Assembly: GCA_937915865.1 (NCBI GenBank)
Contig: CALGIG010000011.1
Span: 1 to 64,000 of the forward strand
DNA length: 64,000 nt
Origin: an uncultured Prolixibacteraceae bacterium
GTDB lineage: Bacteria; Bacteroidota; Bacteroidia; Bacteroidales; Prolixibacteraceae
Direction of reading: 5' to 3'
Part shown: in pieces, positions 1-8,464 of the stretch
Numbering within the stretch: position 1 is the first letter of the stretch
Layout: each line of letters opens with the position of its first letter
Position numbers and translations under genes: made by a program
Notes under the pieces: generated by a model
What the model was told of the DNA's origin: nothing
Database searches by the model: none
Seen by the model: the letters and a program-made list of their open reading frames with translations, nothing else

Positions 1-505
1 CCCTGAATATTGATTATTGGTTATTCTACATTGGAAATTTCAAACTCCAAATACCCAATATTCAATATCCAATATCCAAAAATGTACCTTCCCTCGCGGC
101 TTTTTTAAGCCCCTCTTTAGGGTTTTCCCTGAATATTTATTATTGGTTATTCTATATTGGAAATTTTAAACTCCAAATATCCAATATTCAATATCCTATA
201 TCCAAAAATGTACCGCCCCTCGCGGCTTTTTTAAGCCCCTCTTTAGGGTTTTCCCTGAATATTGATTATTGGTTATTCTACATTGGAAATTTCAAACTCC
301 AAATACCTAATATTCAATATCCAATATCCAAAAATGTACCGTCCTTCGCGGCTTTTTTAAGCCCCTCTTTGGGGTTTTCCCTGAATATTGATTATTGGTT
401 ATTCTACATTGGAAATTTCAAACTCCAAATACCCAATATTCAAACTCCAATATCCAAAAATGTACCGTCCTTCGCGGCTTTTTTAGGCCCCCTCTTTGGG
501 AGGGG
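1..505. repeat. 126-bp tandem repeat, four copies
   Basis: Four near-identical units start at 1, 127, 253 and 379 with an exact 126-base spacing. Each begins CCCTGAATATTGATTATTGG, runs through an AT-rich stretch of CCAATATTCAATATCC words, and ends with CGCGGCTTTTTTAAGCCCCTC. The fourth unit is the most diverged and ends in a stronger hairpin (CCCCCTC at 488-494, GAGGGGG at 500-506). The array touches the window edge, so more copies may lie to the left. It sits just downstream of the last PUL gene. No unit is coding. Small ORFs crossing it are shadows. Confidence 0.93.
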
Positions 506-523
506 GTTGGGGAAGGCTTCTTT

Positions 524-2785
524 TTACTTTCCCCAGTCCTTATTTGGTTCGGGCCCCATTACGTAAACCAGCTTGCCGCCGTTCACAATATCGTTGTGCG
601 AAATCTCGCAACGGTTGTATGGTTTGCCGTTTAACGTGGCCGATTGGATGTATTTGTTTGTTTTGCTCAGATTTTGGGCTTCAATAACAAATTCTTTTCC
701 TTTATAAACCGATTGGTCAAGAGTTATAGTTGTTTTGCTGAAAATGGGAGATGAGAGTTGGTACATCGGATTACCAGGGCACATTTGGTATAAACCCATA
801 GCGCTGAGTGCATACCACGAAGCCATACATCCGTAATCGTCGTCCATTTCGAGCAGATAACCGTCGGGTGTGGTTTTGTAAACCCGGTCGAAAATTGGTT
901 TCGGGAAAAACTGGTGTGTCCCGTATTTTTGAACGATGGGCTCTGTCAGGATTTTTTGCGACCATTTTTGCGTAAGCCATGGAGTGCCTGCATAATTAAA
1001 AAGGAATGGCGCCTGCAGGTCGATTTGGTTTCCGGCGGTATAAAGGTTATTGTCGAAAAAATAGTCAAGTTCTTTTACAAAAGCTTCGTTACCCCCAAAT
1101 TTTTCGATCAGTCCTGGAACATCGTGCAGTACATTCCAGCGCCATTGCCACTTGGTACCTTCGTAGGTATATTTTTCGCGGTTTACAGTTGGGTCGTCCG
1201 GGAAATCGAGCCAGGTGCCGTCAGCTCCCCGTGCGCGGAAAAAACGAATCGACGGATCCCAGGTGTTTTTCCAGTATTCGGCGCGTTTCATAAAATAATC
1301 GTAATCGGCTTGGTTTCCAATTGTTTTTGCCAGTTGAGCCACGCACCAGCTGTCCCAGCAAAACTCGCCGGTTTGGTCGGGCCTGGCTGGGATGAACCCG
1401 ATGGTGTCGTATTTTTCAGGCATCTGCACCAGTGCTTCGTTGCGGATAAACGGGTAAACCTGTTTCAGGTCAAGGTCGAAAAGGCCTTTGAAGTAAGCAT
1501 CGGTCAGTACCATCAACATGTGTTCGTGCCGGCAGGTGTTGAATGCTTGGTATCCGTTTTTTCCTACAGGGCTGAACCCCTGCCCTTGGTGCGGGGTATG
1601 GTTATTGTCGGGGGTTATGCTCCAGTTGTCGGCTTGCTGGTACAGGTCGTCGAGCGATTTTACAATGTCTTTGTAAACAGCTGGCTGAAACAGGCTGTAC
1701 AAAGGGAACTTGGTGCGAAAATCGTCCCAGAAAGCATAGTTATCGTAATGCTTGTAACCAACCGACTGGTGTATTTTCTGGTCGAGGCCAGGGTACGAAT
1801 TGTCGGCATCGGTAAGCACCTGTGGTAAAAAGCAGGCGTGATAAAGGGCGGTGTAAAAGATGGTTTTATATTCCTCTTCCCCTTGTACATCAACTAGTTT
1901 AAGTTTGTCGTTCCAGGTATTGAGCGCCATGGTTTTTACCTGATCGAAATTTGCCTGTCCTGGGCATTCTGTTTCGAGGTTCTTACGGGCTGCTTCGATA
2001 CTGGTCAACGAGGTACCAAGCTGAATCTCAAGCGGCTTTCCGTTCAGGTCGTTAAACTGGCAGACCATTCCGCCTGAGGATTGTTTTACTAGGTTTTTTC
2101 CTTCTGAAAGGGTTTTCCCGTCCCATATCTGTGTGGTTTGAAAGGGTTGGCTGAACTTCATCACAAAGTAAACCCCCGCAAAACATTCCTGTTTCCCTTC
2201 GATGCACTGGTCGCTGGTTACTGAAAAAGAAATGCCACCCGAACGGGAGCGGTTTCCTTCGAACAGAAATACTTTGGCTTGCTGTCCTTTCGGAAAAGAA
2301 TACCGGTGAAAGGCTACATGGGTGGTGGCGGTCAGTTCGGCCAATATCGCGTCTTTCGGTAACCGTACTGAATAATAACCCGGTTTGGCTTTCTCGCTTG
2401 TTTTTTCTATGTCAACCACTGGGTTGCTGAATAAACTGTCGTTTGTACTGACGAAAGGCAAAAGGGCCAGCTGACCGGAACGGTTGCAAACGCGGGTACC
2501 CCCGGAACTGGGTTTATGAAATGTGCTGAACCCTCTGATTTGATGATCGGAATAATCGTAGCCTGAGTGGGCAAAGTCGCCGTTACCGGTCAGGCTGCCG
2601 GGATAGGTGTCGGGGCAAACTTCGACCATGCCAAAAGGCACCAGCGCTGCCGGTAGCCAATGTCCGTGATCGCCTTGGGTACAAATAAACGGATCGACAT
2701 AATCGACGGGCTGTTTCGTTTGCTTACAGGAAAAACATAAAAGAATAAATAATGGTAATACAATGATAAAGAATGGTTTAAACAT
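524..2785 (-). CDS. Divergent GH92-family glycosidase, lipoprotein
   Basis: A 753-residue protein of glycoside hydrolase family 92 (Ca-dependent exo-alpha-mannosidases). The N-terminus is a lipoprotein signal (LLCFSC, Cys20), so it should be membrane anchored. The family opening is present but altered (YVDPFICTQGDHGHWLPAAL, then PFGMV). The Glu of the catalytic-acid motif is kept in YEGTKWQWRW (about E542), and three Asp occur at DDDYGCMASWY (about 648-650), where the family has its paired Asp. The segment that is usually GNEPSHHIAYLYN is here GNQIDLQAPFLFN, so the Glu and the two His are lost. Specificity is therefore probably not that of a standard mannosidase. It is the last gene of the PUL and is followed by the 126-bp repeats. 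The family call is firm. Activity and substrate are inferred only from family membership. Confidence 0.88.
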   Translation of the reverse strand: MFKPFFIIVLPLFILLCFSCKQTKQPVDYVDPFICTQGDHGHWLPAALVPFGMVEVCPDTYPGSLTGNGDFAHSGYDYSDHQIRGFSTFHKPSSGGTRVCNRSGQLALLPFVSTNDSLFSNPVVDIEKTSEKAKPGYYSVRLPKDAILAELTATTHVAFHRYSFPKGQQAKVFLFEGNRSRSGGISFSVTSDQCIEGKQECFAGVYFVMKFSQPFQTTQIWDGKTLSEGKNLVKQSSGGMVCQFNDLNGKPLEIQLGTSLTSIEAARKNLETECPGQANFDQVKTMALNTWNDKLKLVDVQGEEEYKTIFYTALYHACFLPQVLTDADNSYPGLDQKIHQSVGYKHYDNYAFWDDFRTKFPLYSLFQPAVYKDIVKSLDDLYQQADNWSITPDNNHTPHQGQGFSPVGKNGYQAFNTCRHEHMLMVLTDAYFKGLFDLDLKQVYPFIRNEALVQMPEKYDTIGFIPARPDQTGEFCWDSWCVAQLAKTIGNQADYDYFMKRAEYWKNTWDPSIRFFRARGADGTWLDFPDDPTVNREKYTYEGTKWQWRWNVLHDVPGLIEKFGGNEAFVKELDYFFDNNLYTAGNQIDLQAPFLFNYAGTPWLTQKWSQKILTEPIVQKYGTHQFFPKPIFDRVYKTTPDGYLLEMDDDYGCMASWYALSAMGLYQMCPGNPMYQLSSPIFSKTTITLDQSVYKGKEFVIEAQNLSKTNKYIQSATLNGKPYNRCEISHNDIVNGGKLVYVMGPEPNKDWGK

Positions 2786-2869
2786 GTTGGTTTTTAGTTA
2801 TTGGTTTGGTTTAATGAACAATACGAATTTTGTAAGTTTTTTTGATATTTAATCATTTTCTTTTGCTAA

Positions 2870-2945
2870 AAAGCATAAGATTCTTCACTTAGTGGAGATG
2901 ACAGGTCGGAGAGATTTCTCATTTCGAACGAAGTGAGTAATCTAT
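2870..2945. repeat. Short palindromic intergenic repeat
   Basis: This stretch between the GH92 lipoprotein and the GH28-like gene carries words such as ATTCTTCACTTAGTGGAGATGA and TTCGAACGAAGTGAG with internal dyads. Similar 'TTCACTTCGTTACGCTCAGAATGA' wording occurs near 19930. Such elements are common in Bacteroidota intergenic DNA. Exact ends are uncertain. Confidence 0.35.
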
Positions 2946-4495
2946 TCATTTTCTCTTTTCCCCGATATTTTTCCAATAGTACTGTTTCCTGAAGTTTTCA
3001 GCAGTTTTGCGCCAAAGATTTCCCCGGCGTTAACCGTTTCGATGCTGGCACCTTCGACCTGGATCAGCGCTTCGCTGGTTTCGCTTGCCAATACATTGAC
3101 TAACTGCACGGTTTCTATGTTGTTCGCCGTGTGGTGCAACAGGCTGCTGAGTCCGTTTACGCAAATGTTATTCATGAATAGGGTTCCGATTTTGGCGCTG
3201 TGGCAGGTTTTAATCAGGTAACCCTGTGGCCTTGTGCCTGCCGGACAGATCACTTCCACGTTGCGGACTACTAAATTATCAACTGGTGCAACTACATTGA
3301 TATACGAGGCGTTGGCCGGTTTTTCGTCTGACTCGAAAATGTGAAGTCCATCAATCAGCAGCGACTTGATGTGAGTGGTTATTGTATTGTGGTGCTTATC
3401 GGGGGTTACCCAACCGGCATCGACAATCGACCGGGCATCGGCGGGGTTGTGGTGCTGGATGTTTTTAAGGGTCAGGCTCTCTATTTTTCCGCCAAGCCTG
3501 AAAAGGAATGGCGTGGTGTAATCGTAATTCGGTTGGGTAGGGCTGAGGTTGATGGTGTCGAAAACGATGTTCCCGAAGTTCCCGTCAGCATTACGGAACC
3601 AGGGGTCGATGTAAAAACCGAAACTTTTGTATGTGCCGGTAATGTTTTTGATGATTACCCGATCGAGACGGCCTTTTGCGCGTGAAAGCAACCGTATGCC
3701 CTGGTCTGCATTGTTCAGGAATACTCCGTCGATTAACACGTCGGTAATGTCGGAAACGCTATCGGCTTCATCGGGGGCTAAGGCAATGAAATCGTCGCCC
3801 GAACTGCCCTGGATGTTGCGCATGTTCAGGAACTGCCCTGGCCCAAAGAAATGAATACCATCCTGGTTTTCGTGATCTTTATGCCCGGGAAGATCGATCG
3901 AGATGTTTTCCATGTTCACCCTGAACCAGTTGCCCAACAGCATGGCGAAGGTGCGCTGGTCGCGGATGGTCACGTCGCGCAGGGTCAGGTTTTCCACACC
4001 ATAAAATTCCATCCCGATCACCCATTTCTCATTGCCATTTTCAGTAATATGATGCATCTGTCCTTTGCAGTTGTGGTTGTATGTACCGCCAAGCAAGGTA
4101 ATGTTTATGTCTTTCCTTTCGCCCAAATGGTTTGGGTTGGCGTTTTGAATGACCGAACGGTTCGACTGGTCGGCAAGGAAAAAGCCGCACGACGCATTCA
4201 GGCATTCGATGGTAGTATTCGAACGGATGTTAATACCGGTAATTAACGCTGCACCGTCCATGATGAGGTGTAATGAACCCATTTCAGGTGCCTGGTCAAG
4301 AACAGATTGCAATATTTTCGTATCGTCGGACCCGCCGCCGGTGTGGACATTGCTGTCGAGCTTTGCCCCTGTCTGGCTGGCAAATACAATGAGCGATTTG
4401 TTCTTTTTGCCTGATACTGATGCTTTTGCGGAATTGGCCAAAACTACTCCGGCGGCTGAGCCAGCCAGAATTCCTAATAAGTTACGTCGTTCCAT
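2942..4495 (-). CDS. GH28-like right-handed beta-helix glycosidase
   Basis: A 517-residue secreted protein of the pectate-lyase/polygalacturonase beta-helix superfamily. The N-terminus carries an RR motif and a hydrophobic stretch (MERRNLLGILAGSAAG), which suggests Tat export. Repeated short beta-strand coils (ITDVLIDGVFLNN, RVIIKNITG) fill the centre. GH28 active-site signatures are seen in diverged form: NQDGIHF in place of NTDG, GDDFIAL in place of the DDC motif, and DQGIRLLSRA in place of the HGxxxRIK region. The catalytic Asp residues are thus kept, but the usual His is not evident. A role in cleaving a uronic-acid linkage, perhaps of an oligosaccharide released by the lyase, is inferred from its place in the PUL between a GH92 and a GH105. 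It could be a non-classical beta-helix enzyme rather than a true GH28. Confidence 0.75.
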   Translation of the reverse strand: MERRNLLGILAGSAAGVVLANSAKASVSGKKNKSLIVFASQTGAKLDSNVHTGGGSDDTKILQSVLDQAPEMGSLHLIMDGAALITGINIRSNTTIECLNASCGFFLADQSNRSVIQNANPNHLGERKDINITLLGGTYNHNCKGQMHHITENGNEKWVIGMEFYGVENLTLRDVTIRDQRTFAMLLGNWFRVNMENISIDLPGHKDHENQDGIHFFGPGQFLNMRNIQGSSGDDFIALAPDEADSVSDITDVLIDGVFLNNADQGIRLLSRAKGRLDRVIIKNITGTYKSFGFYIDPWFRNADGNFGNIVFDTINLSPTQPNYDYTTPFLFRLGGKIESLTLKNIQHHNPADARSIVDAGWVTPDKHHNTITTHIKSLLIDGLHIFESDEKPANASYINVVAPVDNLVVRNVEVICPAGTRPQGYLIKTCHSAKIGTLFMNNICVNGLSSLLHHTANNIETVQLVNVLASETSEALIQVEGASIETVNAGEIFGAKLLKTSGNSTIGKISGKRENE

Positions 4496-4557
4496 GATTT
4501 TTTGTTTTTAATTTGAGTTCAGTCAGGGCATCACTTCGTGTGAAACGTATAAGTTAA

Positions 4558-4588
4558 GTCAGGGTTTCACTTTAAGTGAAGCCCTGAC
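4558..4588. terminator. Inverted repeat between GH105 and GH28-like genes
   Basis: Arms GTCAGGGTTTCACTT and AAGTGAAGCCCTGAC pair with one mismatch around a one-base centre. A partial copy of the left arm (GTCAGGGCATCACTT) lies about 38 bases upstream at 4521. There is no T-run in the minus (transcript) direction, so it may be an mRNA-processing or attenuation hairpin rather than a full terminator. Confidence 0.55.
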
Positions 4589-4602
4589 TAACACTTATTC
4601 TC

Positions 4603-5736
4603 TCATTTCCTCAGCAATGCTGTGGCGCACCAAAGCAGCGGGGCATGGCCGTGCAGGTCGCCCACGATGCGTTTGCGGTCGAGGTAATACTGGCGGCTGT
4701 TGAAGATGTTGGTTCCTTCGCAAACTTCGGTCAGTTCGTCGTTGGCATTGATATAACCGGTTACGGCGATCCAGGCTTTGCGGACAGCGGCGCCATATTG
4801 CTTCTTGTCGAGCCAGCCGTTTTTAACTCCGGTGATCATCGAATAGGTGAACATAGCCGTGCTTGATGTTTCGAACCAGGCTTCCTTGTCGGTGATGATT
4901 TGCCGCCACATGCCACCAGCATCCTGGTATTTCAGCAACGAAGCCATCATTTTGTGGTAACCGGCCATGATGCGTTCCTTGTTGGGATTGTCGTTGGGCA
5001 ACGAACGAAGCAGTTCGGCCATCCCGACAGCCATCCAGCCGTTGCCGCGCCCCCAGCAGAAGGGAGTTTCGGGCGAATGGTAGAACAAACCGTTTTCGAG
5101 CTGGATTTTGTCGAGGTAAAAGACCATTTCTTTAGCTGCCCGGTCGATGTATTTACGGTCGCCGGTAGCCCGGTAAGCCTGCACCTGGACGGCGGTGATC
5201 ATGAACATATCGTCGATCCACACACGGGTTTCCCAGGTGTAGCCTTTGTCGGCCCAGGCTTTCTCTTCGGGTTTGGCATCATCGGGGCATTTCCATTGTG
5301 TGTCGGCATAATGCAAGCCCAGATCGAGGTATTTCTGTTGTTTAGTCTGCATGTACAGTTCGAGCGGAACCGATCCAAACACATTGTTATCGACGTGGTT
5401 AGGCTTGGGTTGAAGGTTTTTTTCAGTACTAAACAATGGTTCGAACCTTTTTACAAACCCGTTGAACAGTTCCTTGTCGTTGGTCACTTCGGCAAACCAC
5501 ATTCCTCCAAGCCATGTGCATACATCGGGATAGGTAACCTGTACCGGTGGAGTTTCGGGATGCGTGTTCCCGTAGTAAGTGTGCGACGTTTTCAGGAATT
5601 TGGAGGCTATCCGTTTCCCGATTTCCTGGGGCGATTTGCCTTTTGGCCAGTTTTTAAATTCGTAGCTGGTCGTTTGGGCATTCAGAATGTTTATAACCAG
5701 AAAAAATACGATGATTGAGAAAAGTGTTTTTTTCAT
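4603..5736 (-). CDS. GH105 unsaturated uronyl (rhamnogalacturonyl) hydrolase
   Basis: A 377-residue protein with a Sec signal peptide (MKKTLFSIIVFFLVINILNA) and a full-length (alpha/alpha)6 barrel of family GH105 (YteR/YesR type). Supporting motifs are TWLGGMWFAEV, the catalytic region VWIDDMFMI (family Asp), FCWGRGNGWMAVGMAELL, and a C-terminal HGHAPLLWCATALL. These enzymes remove the 4,5-unsaturated uronic acid that polysaccharide lyases leave at the non-reducing end, normally from rhamnogalacturonan-I fragments. The next upstream gene in the operon encodes a PL11-like propeller that could supply that substrate. It most likely works in the periplasm. The family call is strong. The exact disaccharide is inferred. 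Confidence 0.92.
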   Translation of the reverse strand: MKKTLFSIIVFFLVINILNAQTTSYEFKNWPKGKSPQEIGKRIASKFLKTSHTYYGNTHPETPPVQVTYPDVCTWLGGMWFAEVTNDKELFNGFVKRFEPLFSTEKNLQPKPNHVDNNVFGSVPLELYMQTKQQKYLDLGLHYADTQWKCPDDAKPEEKAWADKGYTWETRVWIDDMFMITAVQVQAYRATGDRKYIDRAAKEMVFYLDKIQLENGLFYHSPETPFCWGRGNGWMAVGMAELLRSLPNDNPNKERIMAGYHKMMASLLKYQDAGGMWRQIITDKEAWFETSSTAMFTYSMITGVKNGWLDKKQYGAAVRKAWIAVTGYINANDELTEVCEGTNIFNSRQYYLDRKRIVGDLHGHAPLLWCATALLRK

Positions 5737-5763
5737 TGTTGTTGATATTTAGTTGTTGAATTG

Positions 5764-5900
5764 AAGCCCCTCTAAATCTCCCCAAGGGGGAGACTTGGAG
5801 CAGCAAGTCTTGATGGAATGTTATTTTAAAAGAACTTTCTTTCGAGTAATCACTGCCCTGACTCCCTTCCCTTTTTTGGGAAGGGCAGGGAATGGGGCTA
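5764..5900. mobile_element. MITE-like palindromic element, copy A
   Basis: About 137 bases, fitting the gap between GH105 and the lyase-fusion gene. It opens with GAAGCCCC and closes with GGGGCT, giving short inverted ends. It contains CTCCCCAAGGGGGAG and CTTCCCTTTTTTGGGAAG hairpins around a core with GCAAGTCTTGATGGAATG. Copy B near 10.9 kb has the same layout (GCAAATTCTGAAGGAATG). No coding capacity is seen. Confidence 0.5.
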
Positions 5901-5913
5901 TCTGGGCAACATT

Positions 5914-8319
5914 TTATTTCGGCGCTTTCAGTTCCTGGTAATAGATAGAAGGGTATCCTCCGCCCATGTTTCGCGCCAGCCACAAACGGTAGTCCCGGGT
6001 TTCGGTGGGCGCAATGTAGGTTTTACCGATCGGTTGTGTGGCGGTAACGACCAAAATTTCGGGCATTCCGCTTGCCCCGGTTCTCGAAAGCACCAGTTCA
6101 TCGCGAAAATCGCCATACAAATCGGCCACCATCAGCAAACCGCTGTTGGGTATGGGGTTGGGCACAACGCCGGGCATTTCGACAACCTCTTTCCCATCGA
6201 ACTTACCGATACGGTGTCCGTTGTCGATCAATAGTTCGCGGGTAGGTGAGCCATCCCATTCGGCAGGAGTGTCATGCGGAAATTGTTCCCGGATGATTTT
6301 CCCGGTTGAAGTAAAGAGTACCATGTTGCCATCGCCATGCCCTGCCCGGTTCGAAACACATTCAATGCCGGGCGAACCGTTCCAAATGTCGCTTGCCCAT
6401 CCGGTATGGCCGTGAGTCCATTGGGGGTCGTCTTCACGGTTGACTTTCCAGATCACCTCGCCCGTGTTGGCATCGACCATATAGGCGCCGGCATGGGCAT
6501 TCGATTCAACCACATAATAAACTTCCAGCCCGGGACGGTCGGGCAGAAAATCGTTGATGGTCACAATATCGGGATGTTGCCGGTATATCGACCAACGCAT
6601 GGTGCCGTCAGGGTTCAGGCAAGTGGTACCGTCGAAAACTTCCTGTTTGCCATCGTTGTTTACATCGGCCACTTCAATTTTATGACCGCCGCTGCCATTG
6701 GTTTCAGCAAAACTGTCGAATTCCCAGAGTTTTTTGAGCTTGTTGTCGAAAGCTACGAGGACTTCATTTTCGTACAATCCGGTTTGGGTAACCACCGACG
6801 GATGGACGCCATCGAGGTAAGCGATTGACATTTGTATCCGGGTTGACGAACGCTGAAAGTCGGTTGCCATATCGGGCCAGGGAGCCTTGAACTTTACATC
6901 GCCGGTCATTCCGTCGAGAATGGCTACAAATACGGAGTCTTTATCCTGATAACGGGTGATGATTTCGGCTTTTCCGTCGCCATCCATGTCCCACACGTTG
7001 AATGGTACGTTGTTGGCGCTTCCCCAGCAATGATCGTTGTAACAAATATTTTTTCGCCACAACGAACGTCCCCATGAAGTGAAAGCCTCCATTTGAACAG
7101 GTACGCCCGGGTCTTGTGCTTCTTCGTAGTTCCCGTTTCCCAGCCTGATCACGCAGTCCATCGTTCCATCGCCGTCGAGGTCGCCAAAAACTGGGACTAC
7201 AGCGCCAGGCTTGCAGATGGGTTTAAATACAACCACCGTTGAACTGGCTGTTGTTCCAACGGTTGCGCTGGCCCATTCAGAGCGCAAGCCTTCTTTGCCG
7301 TCGGCGGCTACTGCCCTGACGTAGTAATGGTATCGCTGTCCGGCAATCAGGTTTTCGTCGGTAAACGAGGTCGATCCGACGATGGGTTTAGCTGTGATCA
7401 GAAATCCGTCATCATTACGCGAATCAGCCCTGTAAATATTAAAGTGGGTTGATTTAGTGTCGGTTGGTAGAATGGCCCAACTCAGGAAAACGCTGTTGCT
7501 TTCGCTCGGGACAGCGCAGAGTTTACGAGTCTGGACGTGCCAATCGGCACCTTTAGGCTGGCGAATAGGCCTAAACCCCAGATCGGGATGCCTGATGCCC
7601 GACGACAATTCTGACTGGTTCCCGCAGCGAAGGTATTCGGCGCCCCGAGCCCACGAACCACCCATGCGGCTACCTTCCAGGGTTGGAACATCGGTTATGC
7701 GGTATTTGTAGGGCGTAACGGCCGGGTCGAGCAGGTTGATGGTCAGGTGCCACACATTGCCTGCCATGTTGTACAGGCCGTAGCCGTTGGGTTTGTTCGA
7801 ACGTGCCGGTTGCAGGTAGTCCTGCCAGCGATCGAATTTCCGGTTGTTCTGGATGTCGTAATTCGCTTTGCCTTTGGGGTCGTCGTCGCCCCAGGGGTAT
7901 TTTTTGTCTTTCAGCCCGCCACGCGAGGCATATTCGAACTGGCTTGTTGTAGGCAGTTTGTATACCCGTCCTTCTTTCTTCGAAATCCATTGGAGAAACT
8001 GGTCGACGTCGGTGCGGTTGACAAAAATGACTGGGTAATCATCCTTGCCTGCGGGTATTTGTCTGTTTTTCCAGTGCAGCGGGGGCTTATAGCCGGTTTC
8101 GTCAACAAACTTTTTGTATTCGGCGTTGGTTACAGGGTGGTCGAGCATCTCAAAATCTTCGATCCTGACCTTCTTGCGGTTAGGGTCGGTTAGCCCGTCG
8201 CCGCACAGGATTGTACCACCCTTAATGAATACAAACCCATTTAAAACATCTGTTTGGGAAAAAGAAGGAAGGGCATGACATCCGATTAAAAGGATTAGTG
8301 TAATGATTAGTTTTTTCAT
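5914..8319 (-). CDS. FGE-sulfatase-like + Fn3 + PL11-like lyase fusion
   Basis: An 801-residue secreted protein with three parts. After a signal peptide (residues 1-21) comes an SUMF1/FGE-sulfatase-type domain at about 25-250 (YPVIFVNRTDVDQFLQW, LPTTSQFEYASRGG, NGYGLYNMAGNVWHLT, GGSWARGAEYLRCGN, LGFRPIR). Next is a fibronectin-III-like domain at about 265-355. Last is a beta-propeller at about 365-800 with Ca-binding DLDGDGTMD, DMDGDGKAE and DVNNDGKQE motifs and the PL11 hallmark LPDRPGLEVYYV. PL11 enzymes are rhamnogalacturonan-I lyases. The FGE part lacks the Cys pair used by true formylglycine-generating enzymes, and no sulfatase gene is in the window, so a structural or sugar-binding role is more likely. 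The propeller is shorter than typical PL11, so lyase activity is plausible but not proven. Confidence 0.82.
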   Translation of the reverse strand: MKKLIITLILLIGCHALPSFSQTDVLNGFVFIKGGTILCGDGLTDPNRKKVRIEDFEMLDHPVTNAEYKKFVDETGYKPPLHWKNRQIPAGKDDYPVIFVNRTDVDQFLQWISKKEGRVYKLPTTSQFEYASRGGLKDKKYPWGDDDPKGKANYDIQNNRKFDRWQDYLQPARSNKPNGYGLYNMAGNVWHLTINLLDPAVTPYKYRITDVPTLEGSRMGGSWARGAEYLRCGNQSELSSGIRHPDLGFRPIRQPKGADWHVQTRKLCAVPSESNSVFLSWAILPTDTKSTHFNIYRADSRNDDGFLITAKPIVGSTSFTDENLIAGQRYHYYVRAVAADGKEGLRSEWASATVGTTASSTVVVFKPICKPGAVVPVFGDLDGDGTMDCVIRLGNGNYEEAQDPGVPVQMEAFTSWGRSLWRKNICYNDHCWGSANNVPFNVWDMDGDGKAEIITRYQDKDSVFVAILDGMTGDVKFKAPWPDMATDFQRSSTRIQMSIAYLDGVHPSVVTQTGLYENEVLVAFDNKLKKLWEFDSFAETNGSGGHKIEVADVNNDGKQEVFDGTTCLNPDGTMRWSIYRQHPDIVTINDFLPDRPGLEVYYVVESNAHAGAYMVDANTGEVIWKVNREDDPQWTHGHTGWASDIWNGSPGIECVSNRAGHGDGNMVLFTSTGKIIREQFPHDTPAEWDGSPTRELLIDNGHRIGKFDGKEVVEMPGVVPNPIPNSGLLMVADLYGDFRDELVLSRTGASGMPEILVVTATQPIGKTYIAPTETRDYRLWLARNMGGGYPSIYYQELKAPK

Positions 8320-8383
8320 TTTAGTTTAGGTTAATTCTTCAAAGATAACAAACTGCATTCATTTGCTTTATGTTTTCGTGCAT

Positions 8384-8416
8384 AGTCAGCAGGTGACTCG
8401 AAGTCACCTGCTGACT
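8384..8416. terminator. Perfect 15-bp inverted repeat between PUL genes
   Basis: Arms AGTCAGCAGGTGACT and AGTCACCTGCTGACT are perfect complements around the 3-base loop CGA. A further partial copy (CCTGTTGACTA) follows at 8418. It lies in the 145-base gap between the intact GH92 gene and the lyase fusion. There is no downstream T-run on the transcript strand, so I read it as an intra-operon stabiliser or attenuator hairpin. Confidence 0.6.
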
Positions 8417-8464
8417 TACCTGTTGACTAATACGTCCAAAGAGAAGAATGAAGCATCATTATTC

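Noticed and set aside
1..505. Possible CRISPR or coding repeat
   Set aside because: The 126-bp units are contiguous with no spacers, and open frames across them do not show protein-like composition.
914..1828. 304-codon plus-strand open frame
   Set aside because: It lies antisense within the GH92 gene and shows no recognisable motif. It is an overlap artefact of codon bias.
4900..5718. 272-codon plus-strand open frame
   Set aside because: It is antisense to the well-supported GH105 gene and has no family features.
5914..8319. Active sulfatase-maturing enzyme
   Set aside because: The FGE-like domain lacks the paired Cys, and no sulfatase is encoded in the window.
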